Origin: Cafeteria roenbergensis | Lineage: Eukaryota > Sar > Bigyra > Bicosoecida > Cafeteriaceae | Direction of reading: 5' to 3' | NCBI GenBank assembly: GCA_008330645.1 | Contig: VLTN01000003.1 | Coordinates: forward strand, 248,001 to 312,000 | Length of the DNA: 64,000 bases | Shown: one piece after another, positions 52,801-63,439 of the stretch | Position numbering within the stretch: position 1 is the first letter of the stretch | How the letters are laid out: each line of letters starts with the position of its first letter | Notes under the pieces: model-generated | What the model saw: only the letters and a program-made list of their open reading frames with translations | Databases searched by the model: none | Told to the model about the DNA's origin: nothing | Program-made: the position numbers and the translations under genes

Positions 52801-54561
52801 AGGCTCGCGCGGATGGACTGGCGCACCTTGAGCGCGCGCTTCCCCATGGACTTGACGGCGTAGTAGGTGCCCGAGGTCCGGCGCCGCCAAACCTCGACTC
52901 GGCCGTACGACCCGGAGCCGATGATGCCGCACTTGTCAAAGTCGGCGGCCGTCACCGGCGCCAGCTCGATGGGCAGGCTGAGCGAGTCGCGGGAGGCGGC
53001 CACCATCAAGTCACCGTGAGCCCAGTCGGTCTGGTCCTCGGCGGGGCTGTCGCCGCCCGAGGACTCGCTTCCGTTGATCAGAATGACCGGGGTGCCGTCG
53101 TCCTTGCCGCCCGCGTCAGCGCCCGCTTGGCGCTTGCACCGAAAGCGGGCCAGGCGTTCCGCTGAGGCGGACGGCGGCGGGCGTTCCCTCATGTAGGACG
53201 GTCCGCCGAGGTCTGCGCGGTCCGCCGCAGACATGACAAGGTCGAGGGCAACGCCAGCGCATCGCTTTTCGACCATCTCGGCCGTTTCCTTGAGGTAGGA
53301 CGGATAGAGGATGAGCAAGATGAGGTCACACACGTCGTGGCAGACGGCGTCGAACATGCTCCGGGGAACGTCCGAATCCCGCACGCCGTGGGCGGGCTGG
53401 GATGCCGCGTAGTGGCCCAGGTGGACGGCCAGCGTCTCCACATTGCGCATAAACCTCCGTCCGAGATGGAACCCGCCACAGCGCTCGATGTTCGACAACA
53501 CCGCGCCCGGCAGCTTGGCGCGCAGGGTCTCGTGCTCGTCCACGACGGCCCCCTCGAAGACGTCTGGGAGCGCACTGGCTTGGCAGGACGCGAGGATTCC
53601 CAGGCCCTGCGAGGCAACGGTGACGGGGCGAAGAGGCGCAGGGGCGAAGTTGCAGTGACTCCAGACCTGGCCAGCGGCAGCAACGGCGGGACCAGCGACC
53701 ACGCCGTGCCCGGAAACGCTCAGCGCGTCACAGCCGGGCAAGCGCGCGCGGAAGCCAGGGCGCGCGCGGGCGGGCGGCGGCGCACGCGCGCGGGGAAGGC
53801 AGGCGGCAAAGCGAGCGGTGTCAGCCGGGTCGCTCAGCGACACAACGACGAATCGATCCACCGAGGGACGCCGCCTCGCCCGGGGATGTCGACGAACCCA
53901 ACCGCTCTCGGGGGTCGGGAGAGGCCGCGAGCTCGCGCAGTACGAGCCCGGTGCCAGGGCGGCCCGACGCCGCGGCAAGCCCGCGCCTGGGCTTGCCGAG
54001 TCAGGGCCAGTGGCATTCACGTCGCGAGGGCTGGCGTCGGGGGTCACGAAGCAAAACGGACTGCGGCCCCCTCGGCTTCTGGCGCCAGCGGGGTCTCACC
54101 AGGCGCAGCCTGCTGCCAGGCGCGTGCACGACCCGAAAGAGCAGAATGTCCTCGAGGAGGACGGCAACGGAGCCGTTCCCCGTGGCCTGCATCCACTTTC
54201 TGAAGACGATGTAGTCCACGGCGTCAGGCAGCCACACCAGCGAGCCACGGTCTTTGGCCCTCTGAGCCGCCAGGCCGAGGCAGGTCTCCAGCGACGGCAG
54301 CGTGGGAGGGGTCTCGACCATGCTGTCGTGCCCGCTCTCGTCGGTTGGGTCAGCGGGGCCGGGGGGGCGGCGAACGGGGGACGCGAGGTCCGCCCAACGC
54401 GCGCCGTGCTGCATTGCCACATCCAGCAGCGCGGGGATGGCTGCGTCCCGTTGCCGCATGGCAAGGAACTGCAGCTCGGGGTCGACCTTGAGGGCTGCCA
54501 TCGCAGCCGCCTGATCGGGGCAGGGGTGCACAACCGGGGCCCAGTGCCGGGAGACGCGCAT
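49854..54561 (-). CDS. GRK-like kinase: RGS homology domain plus AGC kinase, CaaX C terminus (2 exons)
   Basis: Exons are 54561-54100 and 53606-49854, giving 1,404 residues; the 493-base intron starts GTGAGA and ends CGCAG in phase 0. Residues about 95-260 resemble an RGS homology domain (SLETCLGLAAQRAKDRGSLV, VFRKWM, then after the splice ALPDVFE and a helical end). The kinase domain follows: glycine loop GSGSYGRV, Lys near 406, HRDLKASN with Asp near 502, DLG with Asp near 520, and APE near 687. DLG in place of DFG and LLDERGNVLIADLGLA are hallmarks of G-protein-coupled-receptor kinases. The segment from DLG to APE is about 167 residues where roughly 30 is normal. A disordered tail of about 500 residues ends GGCCTVS, a CaaX box (CTVS) like the farnesylated CVLS of rhodopsin kinase. 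It probably phosphorylates activated receptors at the plasma membrane. Confidence 0.85.
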
Positions 54562-54769
54562 GCCCGCCGAGAGAGACCGAGCAACGCTCCTGCGAGATCA
54601 GTCCGCCAGAGTCGGCCCCGAAAAAGAACGGGCAGAGTTGGCTGACTCAGGCTCGCCAGACCTCCACTTGGCACCGGCCAGGGCAGCACAGGCAGCGCCG
54701 CTCGGCCCGCGACGATCCCGGTGGCGGGGGTGCGTCGCAGGGCAGGCTGCTGGCTGCGCAGGAAGTCCC

Positions 54770-55540
54770 ATGGCTGTCGGCAGGGCCGCAGCGTCAGCCG
54801 CTGCCCAGCCCAGCGCGAAGGCGGAATGGGCAAGCGCGCTTGTGCCGCTCGGCAGCGACGTGCTCCTGGCGCCCGCTCGGGTGCTGACAAGCCACGCGTT
54901 TTTGCCGGCCAGGGGCGGTCGGCCTGGGCGCTGGGCATCCAGGGACCGGCTTGGCCAGGAGGCTGCCGAAGAGGCGGGACTGGCTGCCCCTTCCGGCACG
55001 CCGGACCCGCCTCTGGGCACAGTTCGCGAGACCGAAGACGGGCAGTTCGAAATCATCGAGGAGATTGGGCCGGACGGTGCCGGGGCGTCCACCCAGGCGC
55101 GCAAGCCCGGCTGCCACGTCGATGCGGCGCGACGCTTGCCGGAGGTGGACCGGGCGGCCACGCAGGCCGCCCTTCGCCGAATTGACCGCATCATCGAGGA
55201 GGAGGGCCGCGCGGGCCCGGCATCTGGGCCGGAGGCCAGTGCCAGGGCAGTGCAGCGCGCCGCAGCTGCGGCAGAGGGCGCAACGGCGCCCCGCTTCGGG
55301 ACGCAGCAGCAGGCAGCTGGCCGCCGGCCGGCCGGCAGCGTGCTGGTTGAGAGGGCGCCCCCTGGGCTGCCCAGTCTGCCAGAGCGGGCGCCGCCGGGCA
55401 GGCCGCGGCCAGGAAGGCTCGCAGAGCGCTCCAGCGGCTCCCTGGTTCCAGCTCCGCAAACGGCTGCAGCCACGGATGAGCCGCCCCGCCGCATGTCCCG
55501 CTTCCGCCGCGAGAGGCTCCAGGCCAGCGGGAAGCTGTAG
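54770..55540 (+). CDS. URI-like unconventional prefoldin candidate
   Basis: The product has 256 residues. The N-terminal part (WASALVPLGSDVLLAPARVL, then TSHAFLPARG) resembles the beta-hairpin segment of URI/prefoldin alpha subunits, where VPLG is followed by a P-x-x-L strand and a threonine-containing strand. In the middle is an acidic patch (DGQFEIIEEIGPDG). A helix (AALRRIDRIIEEE) and a Pro/Ala/Arg-rich region follow. The C terminus, RRMSRFRRERLQASGKL, resembles the conserved S/M-S-R-F-K/R box at the C terminus of URI. URI binds RPB5 and helps assemble RNA polymerases. The first prefoldin helix is not evident, so either it diverged or an upstream exon is missed. The frame is open upstream to 54560 but there overlaps the divergent kinase gene. 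Identity is tentative. Confidence 0.45.
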   Translation: MAVGRAAASAAAQPSAKAEWASALVPLGSDVLLAPARVLTSHAFLPARGGRPGRWASRDRLGQEAAEEAGLAAPSGTPDPPLGTVRETEDGQFEIIEEIGPDGAGASTQARKPGCHVDAARRLPEVDRAATQAALRRIDRIIEEEGRAGPASGPEASARAVQRAAAAAEGATAPRFGTQQQAAGRRPAGSVLVERAPPGLPSLPERAPPGRPRPGRLAERSSGSLVPAPQTAAATDEPPRRMSRFRRERLQASGKL

Positions 55541-55905
55541 CCGGACTGGCTGGCTGCAAGGCGCTTCCCGGACGTGCTTGATGAGCGGGGGTGCGGCGGC
55601 GGAGAGGCGCGGCCGGAAAACAGACGGGGCCCCGTGTGGGGGCGCAGCCGTGGCCTGTGCGGCCCCCGGCGGCGGGTGCTTTTGAGTAGCTGGTGGGAAT
55701 GTCGCGGCAACGCGGGTAGAGGCGTGTGGGCGTGGCGGGGGGGTGCTGACTCGCGCAGCGTTTGAACTACGAATCAAAGCGCCTCTCAGACACGCACACA
55801 CAGCAGAGCGAAGCGTTTACACGGGGAGGAGGGGAGGCGCACGCAGCAGGGTGACGGGAGGTCCGATAGCGACCCCACCGCTCTTGGCAAGGCTCGCGAC
55901 GCGCG
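55541..55905. other. Convergent spacer, URI-like / HERPUD-like
   Basis: This 365-base stretch lies between two facing stop codons and should hold both 3' UTRs. No gene or repeat is seen in it. Confidence 0.35.
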
Positions 55906-58276
55906 TCACATGGCAGCCTCCACGGCCTCCGGCATCGGCGGGGGAGGCTGCCACGACGGCAGAGCGGACAACACGAAGGCTGACACGGCCGCCGCAGAGT
56001 CTGGAATGATCCCGCGCGTCGGCCTGGCGGGCTGGGCGTCGCTGGGCTGCCCGCGGCGCGCGCCGGCGCAGAAACAGCAGCAGCAGGAGCAGAAGTTGCA
56101 GCAGCAGGCGGCCTTGACAGCGGAGAAGAAGGCTCCAAGGGCGCCCGACACCCAGAGATAGACGACCACCGCCACAACAGCGCCAAAGCGCACGCGGCTG
56201 GCGTCGCCGCCCTGCGTGAGCACGAACCAGAGCATCAGCAGCTGGAACGCAAGGCCGAAGTTCACGAAGCGCATCAGCCCCTGGGGATCCTCCGCAGCCG
56301 CCGCTGGGCGCGCTGCGGGCTCGCCCTCGGCGGGCACTGCCGGGCCGCCCACCGCGGGACCGGCGCGGACACCCGTGTCGTCCTCTTCCCCGTGCTGGCG
56401 CGTGCGGTCTGAGGCTCCCGCCTCGTCGTCCTCGTCGTGGTCGTCGTCGTCCCGACCCCCCTCGTCGTCGGAGTGCGATGTTGCGCCTGAGTCGCTGCCC
56501 GACGCCGACGCTGCTCGGGAGCGCGGCGCCTCGCCCCGGCTGGCGCGGTTGCGGAGGCCGTCCCGCCCAGCCAACTGCGCACCAGGGGGCGCGTCGACAG
56601 GGGCCGGTGCGGCCGTCGCCGACTCTGCCCCAGCAGGGGCCCCGGGCGAGGCAGCAGGGCCAGCTGGTCCGGGAGTCGGAGCCGGCGGCGGGGCGGCGAC
56701 TGCTGCAGCCAGGACCGAGAGCGGCGGGTTGGCCGGCGGAGCAGTCGCGCCGTGGGAGGCAGCGCTTCCGTGCATAGCGTAGACGGACGGCGGGGCGACT
56801 GCGACCGCGGGCTGCGGCAGCGCGTGGGGCGGGGAGGCGTCGTTGCTCCCCGGGTTGACGAACGGGTGGGAGTGCGGGGAGGCGCTCATGGCGTGCCGCA
56901 TGCCGTGGGCGGTGTGGATGGGGGGAGTCCCGGGCGCAGCGGTGTAGGGGACGGGCGGGAGGGCCATTCCGGGCGGCAACAGGCCGTGCGGCGGCGCCAT
57001 GTGCGGGCTGCCCTGCGCTCCGAGGAATGGGCTGGGGAGGCCGCCAGGCCCGCTGTAGGGGAAGAGGCCCGGCAGGGGGCCGGGGGACATGCCCATGTGG
57101 TGGGGCGACCCGGGAGCGGGAAAGTGTGGCGAGAGCTGGTGGCCCGCTGACATGGCGTGGCCGAGGGAGTGTGCCGGCGACCCGCCCGACGAAGCCATCG
57201 CCCCGAGGGCCATGGCGCGGAAGTGGGCGTGCATGGCCTCCGGGGACGGCATGCCGGGCGAGCTGTGTGGCGGCATGATGGGCGAGCCGGGCGCCATGGG
57301 GACGCCGAACGGGTGGAACCCTGCCGACGACGGCGGGCCGTGCATCGCCCACTGCTGCTGGACGGAGCGGGCGGCCGCCGCAAAGTGCTGGAAGGCCTGG
57401 CTTTGGTGGGCGTCTTGCGACCCCGCAGCAGCGAGGGGCGCCCCGCTGCTTGCCGGCTGGGGCGCAACCCCGCCGATGGTTGCCGCAACGAGCGGCGAGC
57501 TCGGGACCGGCGGGCCCTGCGGCCGCAGAGGCGGAGTGCAAGCGGCTGCGGGGGCCGGCGGAGCCGGTGGCCGCGAGCCGTGCTGCAGCGGGCTGGGCGG
57601 GGCAGGCTGCGAGGGCGCAGACGAGACGGAACGGCCCACGCCCGCAAAGCTGTCCCCGCGACTTCTCGCCGATTCCGCCACCGAGGCCTTGCGGGCAGGC
57701 GCGCGCGGCTCGGGGTCCGCGGCCGGAGAGGCGCTAGCGCCCAGGCGCGGTGACGCCCCCGGGGAGGCCGACGCCGGGCGGAGGCGGGGCGAGGCGGACG
57801 CGCTCGCCAGTGTAGGGCGGCACGCGCTGGGCAACAGCATTTGCACCACGGCGTCGGTCGACTGCGCGCGACGGCAGGCACACCGAAACCACAGAGGCGC
57901 TCTCGTTGGTCAAGCCGATCGCGATCTCGCAGACGCAAGGCACTGCCAGTTGGGGCGGCGGGATGGGCAGCGCCGCGCGCCGCGAGTGCCGCTCGGCGGA
58001 AAACCAGCTTCCGCAATCGCACGCTCCCCCGTGGCCGGGAGTGTGCGGGCACCAACTCACCCCGAGCGCGACGCGAACGGACACGCCCAGGTCCGATAGC
58101 TCCTTGCCCCCGGCCACCAGGCGCTGGGCGCTCGGGGCAGGCGAGTCCACGTGTCTGGACGTAATGCGCTTCTTCAGGTCCGCCAGAGTGTCCGATTCCT
58201 CCACTGCCACAACGATGGACTTGTCTGTTTGGTACACGTCAATGACGTGGAGCATTCGGCCAGTAGCTTGCGCCAT
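55906..58276 (-). CDS. HERPUD-like ubiquitin-like-domain ER membrane protein (2 exons)
   Basis: Exons are 58276-58061 and 57861-55906, giving 723 residues; the 199-base intron starts GTGAGT and ends CGCAG in phase 0. Residues about 8-85 form a ubiquitin-like domain (DVYQTDKSIVVAVEESDTLADLKKRI, then QRLVAGGKELSDLG, then the last strand VVQMLL after the splice). A Pro/Gly/Met/His-rich centre contains the phrase QAFQHFAAAARSVQQQW, and an acidic Asp/Glu run follows near residue 540. Two membrane helices (603-620 and 631-652, joined by TQGGDASRVRF) resemble the C-terminal membrane hairpin of HERPUD1/2. Just after the second lies a cluster of ten Cys in 13 residues (658-670), a likely palmitoylation patch. 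HERP recruits Hrd1 and ubiquilin in ER-associated degradation and is induced by ER stress. The central low-complexity length is unusual. Confidence 0.75.
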
Positions 58277-58447
58277 GGCGCGGGTTGCTTTCGTCCCACG
58301 GCGACTGCGCGGCGAGCAGGGGCGCCGAGATGTGTGTTCTGAACTGCGACGATTGTGCTGGGCCTGCTGCCTGTTCTGCGCTGGCAGAGGCAAATCTGCC
58401 CGCGGCGCCCGCACCCAGCAGCAGTTGCAACCGGCGCCGCGCACCCC

Positions 58448-59929
58448 TCACGAAGCCGCGTCCTCGCTAATCATGGCCCGCGCACGCTCCTCATCGCTCA
58501 GGCCTGTCCACTCTGCCTCCGAGAGCGGCTCCAGCTTGCGCATCCCGCGCTTCAGGTTCACACGGTGCCAGTCCGAGCGGAAGTGCTCGCGGTACGCTTC
58601 CCTCGTCGCGAAACCGGCGCCGGCACACTTGGTGCACGCAAACCCCCCAGCGGAGCCTGCCGCGGGGGGTCCGGCCTCCGCCGCTGCCGCGCCGCCAGCA
58701 GCAGCCGCGGCGGCCGCTGCCGCGCCTGCGACGTACACCCGGCTCAGGCCCATGCCTGCCGCCTCCGCCGCCGCAGCGTCGGGCGACACCGAACCCTCCA
58801 TGGACGCCCGCAGCCGCAGCGCGTCGCCGATGATTGCGTCGCCCGCATCTGCCGCAGAGGCGCCGCCAGACGAAGCGGCTGCAGCGCCGCCGGCGTCGGC
58901 CACGCCCTGGTCCACCACAGTGAGCGCCGCTCCCATGTCGAGCTTCGCCGTGACGAGGTCCTCCACCACGCGGTACGACGCCGGAAGGATCAGAACGATG
59001 AGCGCGGCAATGCCGTCGCCCGAGTTCTCCGTCCGCTCCACCTCGGCGCTGGGCACCGCCTCGGCGATGGCAGCCTCGAGGAAGGGCAGCACCTCCAGGG
59101 GGGCCGCCACGCGGATCCGCAGCCGCGCCCTCTCGATGGGGATGCGCTCCTGGAGCACGCGGATGACCTCCAGCGCCTGCATCTTGGCGGCCTTTTCGGC
59201 GCGGACGCTGACATGGGCGTCCGACATGGCCCGCTCGATCACAGCCACGGGGTACGGGCGCCCGGACTCGGGGTTTATCGTTTTCGAGGCCACGATCGTT
59301 GCTATATCGTGAAACATGCTGCGAAGGCAGGGGGGAGAGGGGGGGGGGAAGGGGGGGACGGCGGGTGGCCTGAGTGGCGAGGCAGCAGCGCCGCCGAGGC
59401 CCGCCGGAACTGAGCGCCGCCGAACGCAAAGGCCGGGCGCACGCTTGCCGCTCGTCACCTGGGTGCCAAGTCCGCAGTGCGGCTCACGTTTCTAGCTGCG
59501 CTGCTCGCTCCTTGTCCGACACTTGCAGCTGGCCGGAGTTGAGAATTTTCAATGCGCAAGCGGCGTGGTCCGTCGTCCCAAAGGCCTTGAGCAGGTCGGC
59601 GTCCTTTGCCACGACTCCCTGCGTTGGCGGCGCGTCCGTCACGAGGGAGCCAGTCGCTTGAGCGCGAGGACGGATGGCAAGCGGGCAAGCGATTCAAGGG
59701 CGGCGCGGCAAGTCGGCAGCAAGCACGCGAGGCTCACCTTGGACACGTTGGCGAAGACGCTGTCGGTCTGCAGGACCTCCCCGATGTCAGTCTCGACACC
59801 GTTGCGCCAGTTGAGCGCCATGTTCTTGTAGCAGGCAATCTCGAAGCGCTTGCCAGCCTTCTTCAGCTTGACGATGGCCACGTTGGTCAACCGGACCTGC
59901 GTCACGGGCATGCTGATGGCGCGGCTCAT
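58448..59929 (-). CDS. SBDS: Ribosome maturation protein SBDS fused to a REI1-type zinc finger (3 exons)
   Basis: Exons are 59929-59738, 59618-59488 and 59318-58448, giving 397 residues (human SBDS has 250); introns start GTGAGC and end CGCAG. The match to human SBDS is strong throughout. Domain I reads [26 protein letters not shown] and [13 protein letters not shown]. Domain II includes [13 protein letters not shown] and [11 protein letters not shown]. Domain III includes PVAVIERAM and QALEVI. SBDS works with the GTPase EFL1 to release eIF6 from pre-60S subunits. Beyond domain III there is an Ala/Gly linker and, at 334-397, a C2H2 finger (CTKC, then [16 protein letters not shown]). The [12 protein letters not shown] wording is that of the REI1/ZNF622 and VMS1 fingers, which also act on 60S particles. 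Extended SBDS C termini with RNA-binding or zinc modules are known in plants and some protists. An internal Met at 59911 is an alternative start. Confidence 0.95.
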
Positions 59930-60343
59930 GGCACCCGTCCCGAGGCGCTTGCGTGGCGGAGGAGCGTGCGGCCTGGTTCGCTTCCCGGCTGGGCGCGAGT
60001 GCGGCGGGCGGCGCCGTGCGCGCTCCCCGGCAGGAGGCAGAGCGGGAATTCGGCAAACCTCCGTTCCCCCGCGTGGTGCGGCAATCGCGGAACGACCGCT
60101 GCCCAGGCAGCGCTGCGGGGGCAGCGCGCCCCCCTCCCTCCAAGCCCTGCCATGATTTCCTCGACGAGGACCCGGGACGGTGGCCGGGCTGCGGACTCCT
60201 GCATGCGGCAGCGTGGGGTGATGGGCAGGCTTGCGTGCGGGCAGGGCACATGCAAGTCGGGCCAGTTGCACCAAGGACGATTCGGTCACACATTACTCGG
60301 AGCGGGGTCGCACAGGCTGAGCCCCAAGACATTCCCGCACGAT
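59930..60343. other. Spacer between SBDS and the QRICH2-like gene
   Basis: This 414-base spacer should hold the SBDS promoter and the 3' UTR of the QRICH2-like gene; both genes read leftward. No coding or RNA feature is seen. Confidence 0.35.
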
Positions 60344-63300
60344 TCAGTCCTCTGATGTTGCCGCCGCGAGCTCCTCTCCAGCCTGGCGGCGCAGCTGCGC
60401 GGGCGTGGTGCGCTCGGCCTTGAGCGCGGAGGGCATGACCACCTGCGGCGACGAGGGCATCGCGCCGTCGTCGTGCGCCCTCAGTCGCGACGGCGACGGG
60501 GCTGCAGCCTCCTGCAGCCGCTCCGGGAGCCCCGCTTGCCTCCCCGCCGGACTTCCACCGCTGCGCTGCTTCGACGGTTTCGCGGAGTCGGAGCCAAGTC
60601 GCGTTCCCGTGAGGACGTCAAGGCCCCCCGTTGGCGCAGCCGCTGACGCAGCCGTTGGCGCAGGCCTCGCGCCCGCCTTTTGCACCGGGTTCAGCCGAAG
60701 CCACCCGTCTCCCGTCGCGCCAGCGGCAGCGCCCCCCGCAGCAGGCCTGGCCCGGCCGGCTGGCTGACCCCCCGGCGTCGTACCGGCGCCGCCCGCCCGC
60801 TTCGCCCCAGCGTGCGTGTACTGGGAGTAGTACTTGCCGCTCGCCCGCTGGGCCGACGTGAAGAAACCGCCCCCCACAGCGGGGGCGGGCGGCACGCGCA
60901 GATCGGTCATGGAGCCCCCGAAGGACGACGCCGCGTCCGCCTCTTCGCCCAGCCCCGCGCTCCCCGAGTGCGGCAGGACAGGCAGCGACTGGGCAGCCCA
61001 CCCGTCGAGCCCGCCCGGAGCCGTGGCCGGGTGCGCGGGGTCGCCCTCCGTTCCCATCGCGGGCCAGACGTACCCGCCACCGGACCCGCGCCGGCCAACC
61101 GCTCTGCCGCCCCGCGGGTGATCCTGCGCATGCTGACCCATCGCAGACACGCCGGTGACCGACGGAAGACCAACGGATGACCGGTTCAGGGGGTTCCTGC
61201 CCTTGGGCCGGGGCTGCACGGAGGTCATCGACGCCACAGTCTGGTCGTGGCGGTTTCGCGTCGTCGAGCCGCCATAGACGTGCCGCAGCTGCGAGTCGTG
61301 CGGCGAGCTGCGCAGCCCGCTGGTGGAGCCGGGAAGCGCGGCGCCGCCCACGGGGGCCATGAGCTCGTGGCCGCCCTCCGCGCGGCCGCGGCGGCGCCGG
61401 GCGTTGGGCTTCCGGGCGGGTGTCGGACCCATCATGGCCGACATGCTCAGGTCCTGCGCGTCCGGGGGCAGCGGCCGGCCGCAGCTCATGCAGCGCCGGG
61501 TGGAGAGCAGGGCCTCGATGTCCTTCTGGGGCTGGGACAGCTCCCTGAGCCGAGCCAGCGCCGCGGACAGGCCCTGCTGCAGCCGAAGCAGCTCGCTCTC
61601 GTCCGCCTTGGCGTCCACCAGGTTGGCCAGCGCCCCAAGCCGCCTCCGCATTTCGTCAGCGCCCACCCCGTCCCGGAGTCCCTCGGTGATGGTCTTCAGC
61701 GCCTCCTCCAGCTCGCGCTTGCTCGCCCTGTCCACCAGCTCCGCCTGCATCACGGAGAGCCCCTCCTTCGTCTCGCTGACGTCGTGCGCCAGCGCCCGCA
61801 TGCGCGCGTCCAGCCCAGCGAGGCGGCCGTCGTCCTGCGAAACCGCGAGGAGGCGCCGCTCAAGCTCGTTGAGCCGGCGGTCGCGGTCGCCGCCGGCGTC
61901 GGCCGAAGCCTTGGCCGCGCGGAGCAAGAACGCGGAGGAGGCGTCGAGCGCGCCAGCCAGCCGCTCCACCTGCGCGGCCGACGCCCCCGCATGGAGGGTC
62001 GCGAGTCGACCCTCGCACCGTGCAGCGGCACCGACGGCCGACCCTGCCGTGCGCAGCAGCGCCTGCACCCGCTCAAGCTCGCGGCGCAGGCCGCTGGCGG
62101 ACACCGCAGGCAAGGCCTTCGCGCCGAGCTCCCGCGCCCGCGCGACTGCGACGGGAGCCGACCCGTCGGCGGTGGTGCCCGCCTCTGCACGCGCCGCCGC
62201 GGCGACGGCGATCCTCGCGCCGCGCTCCCGGCGCGAGAGCACCGCCATTGGCCACTGCAGCGACAGGCACCGGTCCACGCTCGCGCTCAGCGAGCCGAGC
62301 AGCCGGTCGAGCGAAGCAGCGTCGAACAGGTCGAGCCGCGACGCGGCGGCCACCGCGTCCGGCCCGTCCTCCGGAACCGGCTCCGCCCCATCGCCTGCTG
62401 GCAGGACCAGCGACGCCACGGCACGACGGGCGCCCTCCTTCCGCGCCCACCAGACGCCGCCGTCGTAGCTGGGCGACTCGCCGGGCTGGGGCACCCACGC
62501 CGCGCCCCACAGCAGAGGGCCGCCTGCAGCCGCCTTGGCGCAGGCCTTGGCAGCCTGCTCCACCGCCTCCCGCAGGCGCCCCTGCCGCGCCTCCTCCTGC
62601 GCCCACAGCGCCATCAGGCCGTGGCTGAGCCCCGCCCCGGCCTCACCCAGCGACCTCCTGTGCGCGTCCACCCCAGGCAGCGCGCCGAGGTCGTCTGTGG
62701 GCCACTGCCCCACCGCGGCTCGGACGGCGCCGACCGCCCTGCGAAGCGCGCCCAGGGCCATGCCCCGCGAAAGTGCCGTCCGGGCTCTGAACTGGGTTGC
62801 CGACCCGTGCAGGATGGCAAGCCGAGCGGCGACAGAGGCCTCCACCGCCCGCGCCATCGTCTCTTCATCGTCCGCCTCCTCGACGAGCCCCCCGTCCTCC
62901 TCCTCGCCATCCTCCTCGTCCTCCTCCTCGCCATCCTCATCGTCCTCCTCCTCGTCCTCCTCGTCGGCATCGTCCTGCCCAACGAGGCGATCGCTCGGCT
63001 CACCCGCGCCCGCCTCCTTGCTCTCGAGCGACGCCGCGCCGCTGGACGATGCGCCTGCCCGCCGCCGCCCGTGCCGGTGACGCCCCTGCTTTGCAGGCTG
63101 CGTGTCCCGGGACGACGCGGCAGGTGCCACAACTGGAACGGCCGCCGCAGCTGCAGCTGCAGCAGCAACGGCCTCCTCCTCAGCCGCCGCCCACGCCCCA
63201 GCAGCCGTGGACAGGGCCGCTGCGCTGGGAGCGCTGCCCACCCACCGGGCCCGGCCGGCCGCGCACCCTTCCAACGCAGCATCAGCCGCAGCCGCAGCAC

Positions 63301-63401
63301 GTGAGGCTGCGCCCCCGCTGCCCCCCGTCCCCTCACCTGGTGTAACGATCCGCACGGCCGTGTCGAGAGGCACCGCCCCCCTGCCCAAGGCCTCGCCCTC
63401 T

Positions 63402-63439
<38 letters not shown>

